Of a stretch of 64,000 bases of DNA, positions 7,649 to 17,916 are shown in pieces. The position numbers and the translations under genes were made by a program. Where the stretch lies: positions 1 to 64,000 of the forward strand of contig NZ_JAKMUU010000002.1 of the NCBI RefSeq assembly GCF_027570035.1, given 5' to 3'. Source of the DNA: Corynebacterium curieae (GTDB taxonomy: Bacteria > Actinomycetota > Actinomycetes > Mycobacteriales > Mycobacteriaceae). The notes beneath the pieces were generated by a model that was not told the origin of the DNA, did not search any database, and saw only the letters and a program-made list of their open reading frames with translations. The stretch's first letter is position 1, and every line of letters starts with the position of its first letter.

Positions 7649-9428
7649 AGGCTTGGGGCCCTTCCTCTCCACCAAATAGATTTTCCTCGTCAACATCGCG
7701 GATAACGGGTTTACCTAATGCATATTCCACGATATTTAGGAACCGATGACGGCGATCCGCTAAGAACTCTCGTGGTTGAGATGCACGCAGGTAGTCCAAG
7801 TTCATCTCGTGGGAGGCAAGAACCTCGTCAAATTCGGCGTCTTCCATGATGGACTTTGACTGCACGCGGGGTAGGTATCTGTTGGGTGCAAAACCGTCAA
7901 GGACCACCTCAGTCCGCTTGCCCATCGGGGTGTAATTCATCACGGATTCTGCCAGAACACGATCTACCCCGTGGCGCTTACACCAGTTCAATGGGAATAC
8001 AGGGAAAAAGCCTGGCTTTAGCTCCTCAAACGTATTCCTATTAAATGCTTTTCCTGTGCGCCAATCCTTAGCACCACGAGCCATCAAGAGGGCGTATAAG
8101 CCGTGCCATACACCGTCCTTTTCATCTACCGAGAGCAGACGAGACTCGCGGAAGCTGGCATCTGCAACGGTCTTTGGAACCTCATCTGTTGCACTGGCCA
8201 CCCATTCGGTGACCTCATCGACGTCGCGGGCAGCCCGCAACCGCACGGCTGAAGAGCCGTAGAGCTCGCCAAAGACGCCGCACCAGAACCATTGGTTGAT
8301 ACGGTCCCACGACTGCTGGGTAGACAGTGCTCCACTGCGCTTAGCAAGGCGGGCAATAATTACCGCCAAAGGAACAATCTGCTCATTAAATGGAACCTGG
8401 TCAGTGCTGAGAATGCAACGTTGTGCCAAGAATTCGGAGACCTCACGGAAAGTAATACGCAGGTCGTTTGCCGCTGACTTGTACTCCGACAAGGAAAGCT
8501 TCAAAATATCCTCGCGCTGGCCTCCGGCGCAGCCCTTTTCGCCGGATACAAGCAGCGATACCGCCGAGAGGAACTCGGTGCGCCCAATTCCGTCTAGAGC
8601 CGGGGACTTCCGTAGATCCCTTTCCACATCTTGCCAGTCAGCGGCTAGATGGAAGTTGGGATCCTCTGAGGCAAAGACCGCGGTCAACAAGTCGAATACG
8701 TCCATTTGCAGGCCCGCCGAGTTTGCTTGCGCGAAAATCGATCCGATGCCTGCCCGCTCCGTCTCGCGGGAAAGGCGAATCATTGGCAGGTCATAGCCAG
8801 ACAATGGCCGAACGATCCGGTTATTAAACGCCGCGAGTTCTGAACTGTACTCCTGCTTGGTGGCTGCAAGCTCGAAGAGTCTACTGACGCCATCTTCGCT
8901 CAAAAGCGAAGATACTGGGATGCACATATGCTCTAGCGCATCTTCGCGAGAGAGAATGTCTCCCTCAATCGCCGGCGCAAAGTGCGATCGAATCTTGCCA
9001 TCTTGGTTAACTGCAAAGATGGCGTCATCCGGCATGAGCTCTCCGCGCACTGCGGCGCGGATATCAATAAAGAAACGACGGTGAATCTTCTTTTTACGGA
9101 AGTCAGTAGTATCTACGAAACCATCGCCATTAAAGCAGTGATACAAGGTGGTCAGACGCTGTTGCCCGTCCAAAAGGAGCAATCCCGGATCGACGCCAGT
9201 ATCCGGTGCACCCGCGAGGGCACGTGGCCGAAAGCGCATCTTTTCGTTTCGCGTATCCAAGGCCATGAGCGCACCGATAGGATAACCGCGCAATACAGAA
9301 ACGATTAGAGAACGAATGCGATCCTCATCCCAGGCGTAGCTGCGCTGGAAATCCGGGAGCTGGATGTCCCCACGATCAATTCGTGCGAAGAGGTCTTTGA
9401 GATCATAACTTGGCGTCGTAAAACCCAT
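7638..9428 (-). CDS. DUF262-domain protein, GmrSD-like, with degraded HNH motif
   Basis: Cytoplasmic protein of about 596 residues in the DUF262 family, which includes the type IV modification-dependent restriction system GmrSD and other defence proteins. The N-terminal DUF262 signatures are clear: IQLPDFQRSYAWDEDRI and LLLDGQQRLTTLYHCF, the latter carrying the DGQQR NTPase/ParB-like motif. The middle is helical. The C-terminal part aligns by eye with DUF1524, but where DUF1524 nucleases have a His-containing HIFP motif this protein has FFPVFP, so nuclease activity there is doubtful. ATG 9428 has GGAGTAGGAT upstream. It lies alone with the overlapping lipoprotein between serA and ilvC. Family confident; a defence role is inference. 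Confidence 0.82.
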   Translation of the reverse strand: MGFTTPSYDLKDLFARIDRGDIQLPDFQRSYAWDEDRIRSLIVSVLRGYPIGALMALDTRNEKMRFRPRALAGAPDTGVDPGLLLLDGQQRLTTLYHCFNGDGFVDTTDFRKKKIHRRFFIDIRAAVRGELMPDDAIFAVNQDGKIRSHFAPAIEGDILSREDALEHMCIPVSSLLSEDGVSRLFELAATKQEYSSELAAFNNRIVRPLSGYDLPMIRLSRETERAGIGSIFAQANSAGLQMDVFDLLTAVFASEDPNFHLAADWQDVERDLRKSPALDGIGRTEFLSAVSLLVSGEKGCAGGQREDILKLSLSEYKSAANDLRITFREVSEFLAQRCILSTDQVPFNEQIVPLAVIIARLAKRSGALSTQQSWDRINQWFWCGVFGELYGSSAVRLRAARDVDEVTEWVASATDEVPKTVADASFRESRLLSVDEKDGVWHGLYALLMARGAKDWRTGKAFNRNTFEELKPGFFPVFPLNWCKRHGVDRVLAESVMNYTPMGKRTEVVLDGFAPNRYLPRVQSKSIMEDAEFDEVLASHEMNLDYLRASQPREFLADRRHRFLNIVEYALGKPVIRDVDEENLFGGEEGPQAFDR

Positions 9429-9480
9429 GACACACATCCTACTCCCTAGGATCTATTTTTACCTGACTCAAATACAGCAA

Positions 9481-9514
9481 AACCCACGGTGAACACGCTT
9501 GTTCACCGTGGGTT
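9481..9514 (-). terminator. rho-independent terminator after ilvC
   Basis: Perfect 15-bp stem AACCCACGGTGAACA with a 4-nt loop, with TTTTG following on the minus strand, 27 nt after the ilvC stop. It insulates the DUF262 gene from the ilv operon. Confidence 0.9.
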
Positions 9515-9540
9515 CGTGCTAGGAGCGCGGCCGTAAGCTA

Positions 9541-10587
<1,047 letters not shown>

Positions 10588-10599
10588 TCAATGAAACAA

Positions 10600-10633
10600 C
10601 GTCCCACCCAGCACTATACCATTATGCGGGACG
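10600..10633 (-). promoter_or_regulatory. ilvC: internal ilvC promoter with inverted repeat
   Basis: Extended -10 TGGTATAGT (10613-10621, minus strand) about 59 nt before ilvC. It is flanked by CGTCCC (10600-10605) and GGGACG (10628-10633), which form an inverted repeat around the -10 box. A separate ilvC promoter is known in C. glutamicum; the operator role is inference. Confidence 0.6.
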
Positions 10634-10653
10634 CTCTGCTCACATAGTGGGAT

Positions 10654-11172
10654 TTAATTGCGTGGAGGGGCCATCGCTTTGGGGCCACGGCCCAAAGCGA
10701 CATCTCCCGACTGGACCAGCTCGAGCACACCGAATGGCTCCAAGACATCGAGCAGTGCAGCCAGCTTTCCCGGGGTACCAGTGGCCTCTACCACTACAGA
10801 CTCTTGCGCCACATCAACCACCCGGGCGCGGAAAATATTGACGGCGTCGACAACCTGTGGCCTGTTGGTATTGTTGGCAGCTACCTTTACCAGCATGATG
10901 GCACGCGCCACTGTCGAGTCCGTGTCCAGCTCCACCACCTTGATTACTGGAATAATCTTATTGAGCTGTTTGGTCACCTGCTCCATAATGATCTCGGAAG
11001 CATCGACCACAATGGTCAGCCGATTAATCCCAGGTGTCTCGGTTTGCGCTGAGACCAACGAAATTAGGCTGTATCCACGCCGGGAAAACATGCCAGTTAC
11101 TCGCGAGATGATGCCTTCTACGTCTTCTACCAATACCGACAAGGTATGCCGGGAAACGTCACTGGGAGCCAT
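10654..11172 (-). CDS. ilvN: acetolactate synthase small (regulatory) subunit
   Basis: Regulatory subunit of acetohydroxyacid synthase; binds IlvB and confers valine feedback control. 172 residues. An N-terminal ACT domain is recognised from HTLSVLVEDVEGIISRVTGMFSRRGYSLISL, followed by RLTIVVDASEIIMEQVTKQLNKIIPVIKV and the C-terminal ALS_ss domain ending GVLELVQSGDVALGRG. The start lies 2 nt after the ilvB stop, so the pair is translationally coupled. Confidence 0.97.
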   Translation of the reverse strand: MAPSDVSRHTLSVLVEDVEGIISRVTGMFSRRGYSLISLVSAQTETPGINRLTIVVDASEIIMEQVTKQLNKIIPVIKVVELDTDSTVARAIMLVKVAANNTNRPQVVDAVNIFRARVVDVAQESVVVEATGTPGKLAALLDVLEPFGVLELVQSGDVALGRGPKAMAPPRN

Positions 11173-11174
11173 AC

Positions 11175-13025
11175 CTATACCTCCTGGATGGTCTCGTCGA
11201 TATCAGCAGGCGTCTCAGCCGCCGATTCATTTTCAGCAAATAGCGGCCGCAATCCACGGGCATATTGAATTTCCTCATTGGATGCCCCTCCGCCAATCAT
11301 TGGCCAAACCTGTGCATCCTCGCCCACGATGAAGTCAATAACCACTGGGCGGTCGTTGATCTCGCGGGCGCGCTCGATCGCCGGCACCACTTCGTCTTCG
11401 CTCGTGACTCGGATAGCCTCGCACCCCAGCGCCTCTGCCAGGCGGACAAAGTCGGGGGTATATACATCTCGTTCACGCAGTTTGGTATGCGAGTAGTGCT
11501 CATTGAAAAACAGCGTCTGCCACTGGCGGACCATACCCAGGTTGCCATTATTGATGACGGCAACCTTTAAGGGGAATCCTTCCAAGGCCGCCGTAGTCAA
11601 CTCTTGGTTGGTCATCTGGAAGCAGCCATCGCCGTCAATAGCCCAGACTTCCTTGTCCGGACAAGCCGCCTTGGCCCCTAGAGCCGCCGGCACAGCGTAA
11701 CCCATGGTGCCGGCACCGCCGGAGTTGATCCAGGAACGTGGCTGCTCAAAGTCAATAAATTGTGCTGACCACATCTGGTGCTGCCCTACACCAGCACAGT
11801 AGATGGCATCGGGCCCGACGGTTTCGCTGAGTTTTTCTAGGACAAACTGGGGATTGAGCTGTCCGTCTGGAGTTAGCTCATAGCCGCGAGGGAAACGCTC
11901 TTTGAGGCCGTCGAGATAGTTGCGCCAGGGACCCACCTGCGGAGGCCCCACGGCGGAGTTTTTGCGGTATTCCTTCAGCAGGCCGGTCAGTACATTGCGC
12001 GCATCACCCACAATAGGCACAGCTACCTCACGGATCTTGCCGATTTCGGCTGGATCGATATCTGCATGAATTACCTGGGCTTCAGGGGCAAAGGTGTCAG
12101 TATCACCGGTTACACGATCATCAAAGCGAGCTCCGATAGTAATAAGCAGGTCCGCACGCTGCATGGCCGCCACCGCCGGTACGGTTCCATGCATGCCCGG
12201 CATGCCCATATGAAGTGGATGAGAATCCGGAAAGGAGCCTAATGCCATCAGCGTGGTGACCACTGGAATGCCAGTGTATTCCGCAAACTCACGCAATTCC
12301 TCGGCCGCATTGGCCTTAATGACGCCGCCGCCTGCATAAATAACCGGCTTTTTCGCCTCCGCGATAAGCTCTACCGCTTGAGCGATCTGCCGATGATGCG
12401 GCTTAGTCGTTGGCTTATATCCTGGCAGGTCAAACTTGGCTGGGTAGGAATACTCCAGCTCCCCATTTTGGACGTCTTTGGGAATATCTACCAGAACCGG
12501 CCCCGGCCGCCCAGAGGATGCCAAGTGGAATGCCGCGGTGATAGCAGCAGGGATCTGGCTAGGCTCTGTCACGATGTAATTGTGCTTTGTAATGGGCATC
12601 GTCACACCACGGATATCCGCCTCTTGGAAAGCGTCGGTACCCAAAAGGTTGCTGCCCACCTGCCCGGTGATCGCGACGATGGGCACGGAGTCCAAATTGG
12701 CGTCGGCAAGCGCTGTCACTAAGTTGGTCGCGCCCGGCCCAGAGGTAGCGATACACAGACCTACCTTGCCGGAAGCTTGGGCATATCCTTCAGCGGCATG
12801 GCCGGCCCCTTGCTCATGGCGGGTGAGCACATGACGCAGTTTGGTCGAGGTATGCAGTGCGTCATAGAGAGGAAGCACGGCACCGCCTGGAATACCGAAG
12901 ACAAGCTCGGTTCCCAGATCTTCAAGAGTGCGGACAATAGCGTGAGCGCCACTCATCCGCTCGGGAGCGCGGGCACGTGAGGCCGCGGCCACCGAAGCGG
13001 GCGTGGGCGAAGTTGTCGTTACCAC
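11175..13025 (-). CDS. ilvB: acetolactate synthase large (catalytic) subunit
   Basis: Thiamine-diphosphate enzyme that condenses pyruvate with pyruvate or 2-ketobutyrate, the first common step of Val, Leu and Ile synthesis. 616 residues. Seen: the catalytic Glu region [20 protein letters not shown], the FAD-domain pattern [11 protein letters not shown], and the ThDP/Mg motif [15 protein letters not shown] ending in [12 protein letters not shown]. The start codon is GTG with AAGGAG 10 nt upstream. Expression is likely controlled by the leader peptide and terminator at 13099-13199. Confidence 0.98.
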   Translation of the reverse strand: MVTTTSPTPASVAAASRARAPERMSGAHAIVRTLEDLGTELVFGIPGGAVLPLYDALHTSTKLRHVLTRHEQGAGHAAEGYAQASGKVGLCIATSGPGATNLVTALADANLDSVPIVAITGQVGSNLLGTDAFQEADIRGVTMPITKHNYIVTEPSQIPAAITAAFHLASSGRPGPVLVDIPKDVQNGELEYSYPAKFDLPGYKPTTKPHHRQIAQAVELIAEAKKPVIYAGGGVIKANAAEELREFAEYTGIPVVTTLMALGSFPDSHPLHMGMPGMHGTVPAVAAMQRADLLITIGARFDDRVTGDTDTFAPEAQVIHADIDPAEIGKIREVAVPIVGDARNVLTGLLKEYRKNSAVGPPQVGPWRNYLDGLKERFPRGYELTPDGQLNPQFVLEKLSETVGPDAIYCAGVGQHQMWSAQFIDFEQPRSWINSGGAGTMGYAVPAALGAKAACPDKEVWAIDGDGCFQMTNQELTTAALEGFPLKVAVINNGNLGMVRQWQTLFFNEHYSHTKLRERDVYTPDFVRLAEALGCEAIRVTSEDEVVPAIERAREINDRPVVIDFIVGEDAQVWPMIGGGASNEEIQYARGLRPLFAENESAAETPADIDETIQEV

Positions 13026-13098
13026 GGTTAATGTGCTCCTTGGATTGGTCTAATACAGGGTCTGATCATCATCGGAAACGTCTCCAGATATGAATAAA

Positions 13099-13128
13099 GC
13101 CCCCGCCGGCTGTTATGTCTGCGGGGGC
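13099..13128 (-). terminator. ilvBNC attenuator terminator
   Basis: GCCCCCGC ... GCGGGGGC stem on the minus strand followed by TTTATT, between the leader peptide and ilvB. A competing small hairpin, CGCGGT/ACCGCG at 13153-13168, overlaps the leader stop. This is the layout of a ribosome-mediated attenuator. Confidence 0.88.
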
Positions 13129-13157
13129 GAAAAGCGTCGACGTCATGGGCGCCGCGG

Positions 13158-13199
13158 TCACCACCGCGTTGGTACTACCTGAAGTCGAATAATGATCAT
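13158..13199 (-). CDS. ilvBNC leader peptide
   Basis: A 13-codon ORF reading MIIIRLQVVPTRW. Six of the 13 codons are for Ile (ATC ATT ATT), Leu (CTT) or Val (GTA GTA), the products of the operon. It ends about 30 nt before the terminator hairpin. It closely resembles the leader peptide known for the C. glutamicum ilvBNC attenuator. Ribosome stalling on uncharged tRNA at these codons would favour an antiterminated transcript. The ATG lies 7 nt after TATAGT, so the leader mRNA is probably itself leaderless. Confidence 0.88.
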   Translation of the reverse strand: MIIIRLQVVPTRW

Positions 13200-13206
13200 G
13201 GCCCTG

Positions 13207-13212
13207 ACTATA
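13207..13212 (-). promoter_or_regulatory. ilvBNC promoter -10
   Basis: TATAGT on the minus strand, 7 nt before the ATG of the leader peptide. TTGTCC lies upstream with a 21-nt spacer, too long to be a good -35. Confidence 0.55.
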
Positions 13213-13331
13213 CACCGATAGATATTCCCCGCGGGACAATTACCCCCTTTTGGGATCCTCTTCCCACTACATGAGACACGCCTGAAAATAGGTTCGACCC
13301 TGCCCACCCCAGTGAATTAGGCTTGCAAACT

Positions 13332-13874
13332 ATGACTCCACCACCAAAGGACACCCAACCTCATCAGTCCACCACCCAGGCAGAGGTTTTCAAGCCTTCC
13401 CGCGACCACATTCTGGGCATCTTAATCCTGTCCGCTATTGCGCTCTTAAGCATCGGCTGGGCCCCCAAATACCTCGCATGGCTGTTCATCATCCCCATCC
13501 TCGGATTGTGGTGGGTCATCAAATCCCGCACCAAGGTCTCCGAATCCGGTATCGACATTTCCTACGCCTTCCGCAAAGGAACCCGCATCAGCTGGGATAA
13601 CTTTGCCGGAATTGGGTTCCAACGCGCCCGCGCCTTTGCTCGTACTACCGGCGGCTCGGAGCACAGCCTGCCTGGCGTTACTTTTAACTCGCTCCCACGC
13701 CTGTCGGAGGCCTCCCGCGGCCGCATCCCTGACGCCCTTACCCAGGGCCGTGAGGCGGCAGACGACAAGGTGGTTATTGTCCACCGAGACGGCCAACAAG
13801 TCCTGCTCAGCAAGGAAGAATACGCGGAATATCTTGAGCGCCACCCAGAGCTCAAGCCCTCGGCCGAAAACTAA
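13332..13874 (+). CDS. PH-domain-containing membrane protein
   Basis: Conserved actinobacterial protein of about 180 residues, of the type found next to ilvB in mycobacteria (CFP-6-like). Two hydrophobic segments (ILGILILSAIALLSIGW and YLAWLFIIPILGLWWVI) form a membrane hairpin, followed by a bacterial PH-like beta domain beginning KVSESGIDISYAFRKGTRISWDNFAGIGFQ. No enzyme motif is seen. The ATG at 13332 is 8 nt after TAGGCT and matches a leaderless start; an in-frame TTG 9 nt earlier is possible. It is divergent from the ilvB leader. Confidence 0.75.
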   Translation: MTPPPKDTQPHQSTTQAEVFKPSRDHILGILILSAIALLSIGWAPKYLAWLFIIPILGLWWVIKSRTKVSESGIDISYAFRKGTRISWDNFAGIGFQRARAFARTTGGSEHSLPGVTFNSLPRLSEASRGRIPDALTQGREAADDKVVIVHRDGQQVLLSKEEYAEYLERHPELKPSAEN

Positions 13875-13928
13875 ATAGACCACCGACACTCTCCCCCACA
13901 CCCCTTTAAGGAATGGTGACTTGCACCC

Positions 13929-15782
13929 ATGTTCCCGCTGCGCTCTAAAGTAACTACCGTCGGCCGCCAAGCCTCTGGCGCCCGCGCCCTTTGGCGGGCC
14001 ACCGGCACCAAGGAAAATGACTTTGGCAAGCCGATCGTCGCCATCGCTAACTCCTATACCCAGTTCGTCCCCGGCCACGTGCACCTGAAAAACGTCGGCG
14101 ATATCGTTGCTGATGCCGTGCGCGAAGCAGGCGGCGTACCCAAGGAATTCAACACCATTGCCGTAGACGATGGCATCGCCATGGGCCACAGCGGCATGCT
14201 CTACTCCCTACCGTCGCGTGAAATCATCTCTGATTCCATCGAGTACATGGCCAATGCCCATACTGCCGACGCCCTGGTATGCATCTCCAACTGCGATAAG
14301 ATCACTCCGGGCATGCTCAATGCGGCGCTGCGCCTGAATATCCCCACCATCTTCGTCTCCGGCGGGCCGATGGAGGCCGGAAAGGCCGTCGTAGTTGATG
14401 GCGTAGCCCATGCCCCCACCGACCTCATCACCGCGATTACCGCCTCTGCCAATGATGAGGTCTCGGATGCGGGCCTTACTCAGGTGGAAGAATCCGCCTG
14501 CCCCACCTGTGGTTCCTGCTCCGGCATGTTTACCGCTAATTCCATGAACTGCCTGACCGAGGCCCTAGGATTGGCACTGCCCGGCAATGGCACCACTTTG
14601 GCCACCCACACTGCCCGCCGCGGCCTTTTCGAAAAGGCCGGAGCCACCATCGTGGATATGTGCCGCCGCTACTACGGCGAGGAAGACGACTCTGTCCTTC
14701 CGCGCAGCATTGCTACCAAGGAAGCCTTCACCAATGCCATGGCGCTTGACATGGCCATGGGCGGCTCGACTAATACCATCCTGCACACCCTAGCGGCCGC
14801 ACAGGAAGGCGAGGTCGACTTCACCCTCGACGACATCAACGACATCTCCTACCGCGTGCCCTGTTTGTCCAAGGTAGCGCCCAATGGCACCTACCATATT
14901 GAGGACGTCCACCGCGCCGGTGGCATCCCCGCTATCTTAGGAGAGCTTCGCCGCGCCGGGCACCTGAATTTGAAGGTGCATACGGCGCTATATGATAATG
15001 CCGAGCAGTGGCTAGATGACTGGGATATCCGCAACCCTCACGCCACTGATGAGGCCCGCGAACTGTATTACGCCGCACCCGGCGGTGTGCGCACCACCGA
15101 ACCATTTTCCCAGTCCAACCGCTGGGACGACCTAGATACCGATGCCACAAATGGCTGCATCCACGATGCCGACCATGCCTTTTCTTCCGACGGCGGCCTC
15201 GTTGTCCTGCGTGGAAACTTGGCTCCCGACGGGGCCATCGTAAAAGCTGCGGGCGTCGAAGAGGAACTGTGGTCCTTCTCCGGCCCCGCCCGCGTCGTGG
15301 AATCGCAGGAGGAAGCGGTGTCCATCATCCTTAATAAGGAAGTTCAGCCGGGCAATGTTGTGGTCATCCGCTACGAAGGCCCTTCCGGTGGCCCGGGCAT
15401 GCAGGAAATGCTTCACCCGACGTCCTTCCTCAAAGGCGCCGGCTTGGGCAAGGCATGTGCCTTGATTACGGATGGCCGCTTCTCTGGTGGCACCTCCGGA
15501 CTATCCATTGGACACATCTCCCCTGAAGCTGCTCACCAGGGCCTTATCGGGCTCATCGAAAACGGCGACACTATTTCCATCAATATCCACGAGCGCGAAC
15601 TCACCTTGGACGTGGACGAGGACGTGCTGGAGCGTCGACGCGCCGCCCAAGAGCAGCGCGAACAGCCCTGGACCCCAGTTAAGCGCAATCGCCCGATCAC
15701 CAAAGCTCTGCGGGCCTACGCTGCTATGGCCACCTCGGCTGACCGCGGCGCTGTTCGCGTGGTCAACGGTCATGTGAACTAG
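13929..15782 (+). CDS. ilvD: dihydroxy-acid dehydratase
   Basis: Third step of valine/isoleucine synthesis: dehydrates 2,3-dihydroxy acids to 2-keto acids using an Fe-S cluster. 617 residues, full length. Cluster cysteines lie in [12 protein letters not shown] and [22 protein letters not shown]; the C-terminal substrate region includes [19 protein letters not shown]. It stands 54 nt downstream of the PH-domain gene in the same direction and on the opposite strand from ilvBNC, so it is not under the attenuator. An AAGGA lies a little far upstream (about 16 nt). Confidence 0.98.
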   Translation: MFPLRSKVTTVGRQASGARALWRATGTKENDFGKPIVAIANSYTQFVPGHVHLKNVGDIVADAVREAGGVPKEFNTIAVDDGIAMGHSGMLYSLPSREIISDSIEYMANAHTADALVCISNCDKITPGMLNAALRLNIPTIFVSGGPMEAGKAVVVDGVAHAPTDLITAITASANDEVSDAGLTQVEESACPTCGSCSGMFTANSMNCLTEALGLALPGNGTTLATHTARRGLFEKAGATIVDMCRRYYGEEDDSVLPRSIATKEAFTNAMALDMAMGGSTNTILHTLAAAQEGEVDFTLDDINDISYRVPCLSKVAPNGTYHIEDVHRAGGIPAILGELRRAGHLNLKVHTALYDNAEQWLDDWDIRNPHATDEARELYYAAPGGVRTTEPFSQSNRWDDLDTDATNGCIHDADHAFSSDGGLVVLRGNLAPDGAIVKAAGVEEELWSFSGPARVVESQEEAVSIILNKEVQPGNVVVIRYEGPSGGPGMQEMLHPTSFLKGAGLGKACALITDGRFSGGTSGLSIGHISPEAAHQGLIGLIENGDTISINIHERELTLDVDEDVLERRRAAQEQREQPWTPVKRNRPITKALRAYAAMATSADRGAVRVVNGHVN

Positions 15783-15861
15783 CAAAACCTAGCTGCTAAA
15801 TCACTGTGAGCTCGGTGAGGTGCGCGCCTCTTTACCTGCAGATCGCATAAAGTGTACTGCG

Positions 15862-17136
15862 ATGAAACTCGCGCGCACCCCAATATTTCGTTATGCCCTA
15901 GCCTTGCTGGGGCTCCTTTTTGGCGCTCGGAAGGTCATCGGAGACACCCGCATTACAGACTTCCCTATCGATATGGTGGTCTACCGCGAGGGTGTCAAAG
16001 CCTTCCTCGAGCACCGCTCCGTCTACAGCGAGCCCATGTTGGCCGGGGATATTGAACTTCCCTTCATTTATCCGCCCTTTGGCGCGCTTGTCATGGTTCC
16101 GCTTACGGCATTCGATGGCATTGACCACGATATGGCAGGCGACATCATGGTTATCCTCTCGGATCTACTGGTGCTCGTCTGCCTCTACTTCGTCTTTAAA
16201 GCGGTGCTCAAGAAGCCGGAGTTTCTTTTGCCTGTAACCGCCATTACCTGGGCCTTTGTCTTGCGCTTTGAGCCAGTTGACCTCAACAACGGCTTTGCCC
16301 AAATCAATATCGTGGTCATGGCGCTGGTTATCCTCGACCTTGTCCCGCGCAAGCGCTTCTTGCCACAAGGAACCTTGATTGGCTTAGCCGCCGCTATCAA
16401 AATTACCCCGCTGGCTATGTTGCTCTATTTCCTCGTGCGCAAGGAATGGAAGCAGATTGCCACTGCGCTCTTCACCGCCGTAGCGGCCACCCTTCTTGCC
16501 GCCGCCTTCCGCTGGACCGCCTTCGTGGAGTTCTTCAGCTCTAAATTGCTTGATATGGGCTCTGGCGGCGACTTCGGCGTGGGAACCGACTACCAGTCCA
16601 ATAGTTCCATCAAGGGCGCTATTCAGCGCATGTATTCTTCTGCTGAGGCTATGGATGCCAACGGGCTGGTCATCAATATTGCATGGATCGCAGCCTCCCT
16701 CGTGGTCATTGCCTTTGCTGCGTGGCTTATCAAGCAACTGTGCGAGGAGCATTTGCTTGTCGACGCCCAATTGGTCACCGCTCTTACCCTCCTGCTCATC
16801 TCCCCAGTTTCTTGGTCGCACCACTGGGTATGGCTCACGCTCATCATCCCAGTCTTCCTCTACCGTGCGTGGAGCTGGCTGTCTTCTGGGTGGGCTGCCG
16901 GCAGCCTCCTGACCGTCCTCGTTGCCTGGTCAGCCATGCTGCTGACCGTTCCGCCTAAGTGGTGGTGGGGCGATCAAGTCGATGTCCACGCCATGGAGCG
17001 CTACCAAAAGTTCTGGGTGGATGACTTCGTCTGGCTAACCGTGCTGGCCGTCGCGCTGTACGCAGCCGCCTTCTACGCTGCCCAGCGCAATAACCGGAGC
17101 ACGAGTACCGCTACTCCTGCCCCGCTAGTGTCTTAA
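15862..17136 (+). CDS. GT87-family polyprenyl-phosphate-mannose mannosyltransferase
   Basis: Integral membrane glycosyltransferase of the GT87/DUF2029 family (PimE and related alpha-1,2-mannosyltransferases of actinobacteria), which use decaprenyl-phosphomannose to decorate lipoglycans such as lipomannan. About 424 residues with some ten hydrophobic segments. The extracytoplasmic loop after the first helix contains the conserved acidic TDFPIDMVVYREG. SPVSWSHHWVW, typical of the family, is in the last third. Start at ATG 15862, 8 nt after TAAAGT (leaderless); an upstream start at 15820 would add a hydrophilic tail. Its 3' end overlaps the convergent regulator gene by 26 nt. The exact acceptor is unknown. 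Confidence 0.8.
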   Translation: MKLARTPIFRYALALLGLLFGARKVIGDTRITDFPIDMVVYREGVKAFLEHRSVYSEPMLAGDIELPFIYPPFGALVMVPLTAFDGIDHDMAGDIMVILSDLLVLVCLYFVFKAVLKKPEFLLPVTAITWAFVLRFEPVDLNNGFAQINIVVMALVILDLVPRKRFLPQGTLIGLAAAIKITPLAMLLYFLVRKEWKQIATALFTAVAATLLAAAFRWTAFVEFFSSKLLDMGSGGDFGVGTDYQSNSSIKGAIQRMYSSAEAMDANGLVINIAWIAASLVVIAFAAWLIKQLCEEHLLVDAQLVTALTLLLISPVSWSHHWVWLTLIIPVFLYRAWSWLSSGWAAGSLLTVLVAWSAMLLTVPPKWWWGDQVDVHAMERYQKFWVDDFVWLTVLAVALYAAAFYAAQRNNRSTSTATPAPLVS

Positions 17137-17428
17137 GCGCTGCAAGGTGCGAATCGAATGCGGCCTTACCTTTAGCCGTGAGCATCACCCACACCGTGTC
17201 CTTGCCACGCGAGGATCCATACTCGCGAAAGCGACTGATATACCCCTCTTTTTCCAGTGCGCTTAGCTGTTTAGACAGCGTTGCGTCGGATTGGTTCACC
17301 TTGTCCCGAATCGCCGCAAAGCGCATCTCTTTGTTGATCACGCCTTCCACTGCCCCGGCCGCGTTGAGCACCGCACAGATTTTAAACCGATTAAGCGGGT
17401 GAATTACCGGGTCGAGTTCACCTTTCAT
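17111..17428 (-). CDS. winged-helix transcriptional regulator (HTH_34/MarR-like)
   Basis: Small DNA-binding protein of 105 residues. The wHTH is recognisable: FKICAVLNAAGAVEGVINKEMRFAAIRDKVNQSDATLSKQLSALEKEGYISRF, followed by the wing with SRGKDTVWVMLTAKGKAAFDSHL, as in the HTH_34 group that includes many regulators cotranscribed with membrane proteins. The ATG at 17428 overlaps the upstream membrane-protein gene by 11 nt, giving an operon. The two palindromes in front of that gene are its likely target, which would make the operon self-regulated. The effector is unknown. Confidence 0.82.
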   Translation of the reverse strand: MKGELDPVIHPLNRFKICAVLNAAGAVEGVINKEMRFAAIRDKVNQSDATLSKQLSALEKEGYISRFREYGSSRGKDTVWVMLTAKGKAAFDSHLAALKTLAGQE

Positions 17429-17882
17429 CGCTTGCCCGCTTATTGCTCTCGGTATTTCGCGTGGACAGATCCATCGCACCGGAGTTGAGAACCCAAAATA
17501 CAGCGAGACCCCACAGCGTGACTACTACGGCCGCAATTCCCATGTGCCCTTCGAGAAAGGTCTGGAAGAACGTAGGGGCAAATATCAGAATGATTCCGAA
17601 ATAGTACTTCTTGTCCGGCTGCGGATGGGCAAAAGGATCCTGCCTATAACCTGCGCGCACGTCGCGCTTCTGAGCGCCAACCCAGAGAGCTGCTCCCACG
17701 CAGACCACCACAAGACCAAGGGACACCCACCACGGCATGCCCTTCCCCCATTGGCTCAAGATAAACCAAAGTCCTGCCAGCGCTGCAGCAAACAGGGCAT
17801 TAAGCACTGTCTTCCGTCTGTCGCTTTGTTCCTTCTCCACTTCCTCGTTGAAGGCCAGTGCCTCGTGCACACTTTCATCCAT
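17418..17882 (-). CDS. small membrane protein cotranscribed with regulator
   Basis: Protein of 154 residues with an acidic/charged N-terminus (MDESVHEALAFNEEVEKEQSD) and four hydrophobic segments in two pairs (VLNALFAAALAGLWFIL; WWVSLGLVVVCVGAALWV; YFGIILIFAPTFFQTFL; IAAVVVTLWGLAVFWVL). No known domain is recognised. ATG 17882 has AAAGGAA about 9 nt upstream. First gene of a two-gene operon with the wHTH regulator; this layout is common for membrane proteins controlled by a dedicated repressor. Function unknown. Confidence 0.72.
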   Translation of the reverse strand: MDESVHEALAFNEEVEKEQSDRRKTVLNALFAAALAGLWFILSQWGKGMPWWVSLGLVVVCVGAALWVGAQKRDVRAGYRQDPFAHPQPDKKYYFGIILIFAPTFFQTFLEGHMGIAAVVVTLWGLAVFWVLNSGAMDLSTRNTESNKRASDER

Positions 17883-17916
17883 GGTCGCCGTTCCTTTCGC
17901 CCTCGACCTTCCGTTG

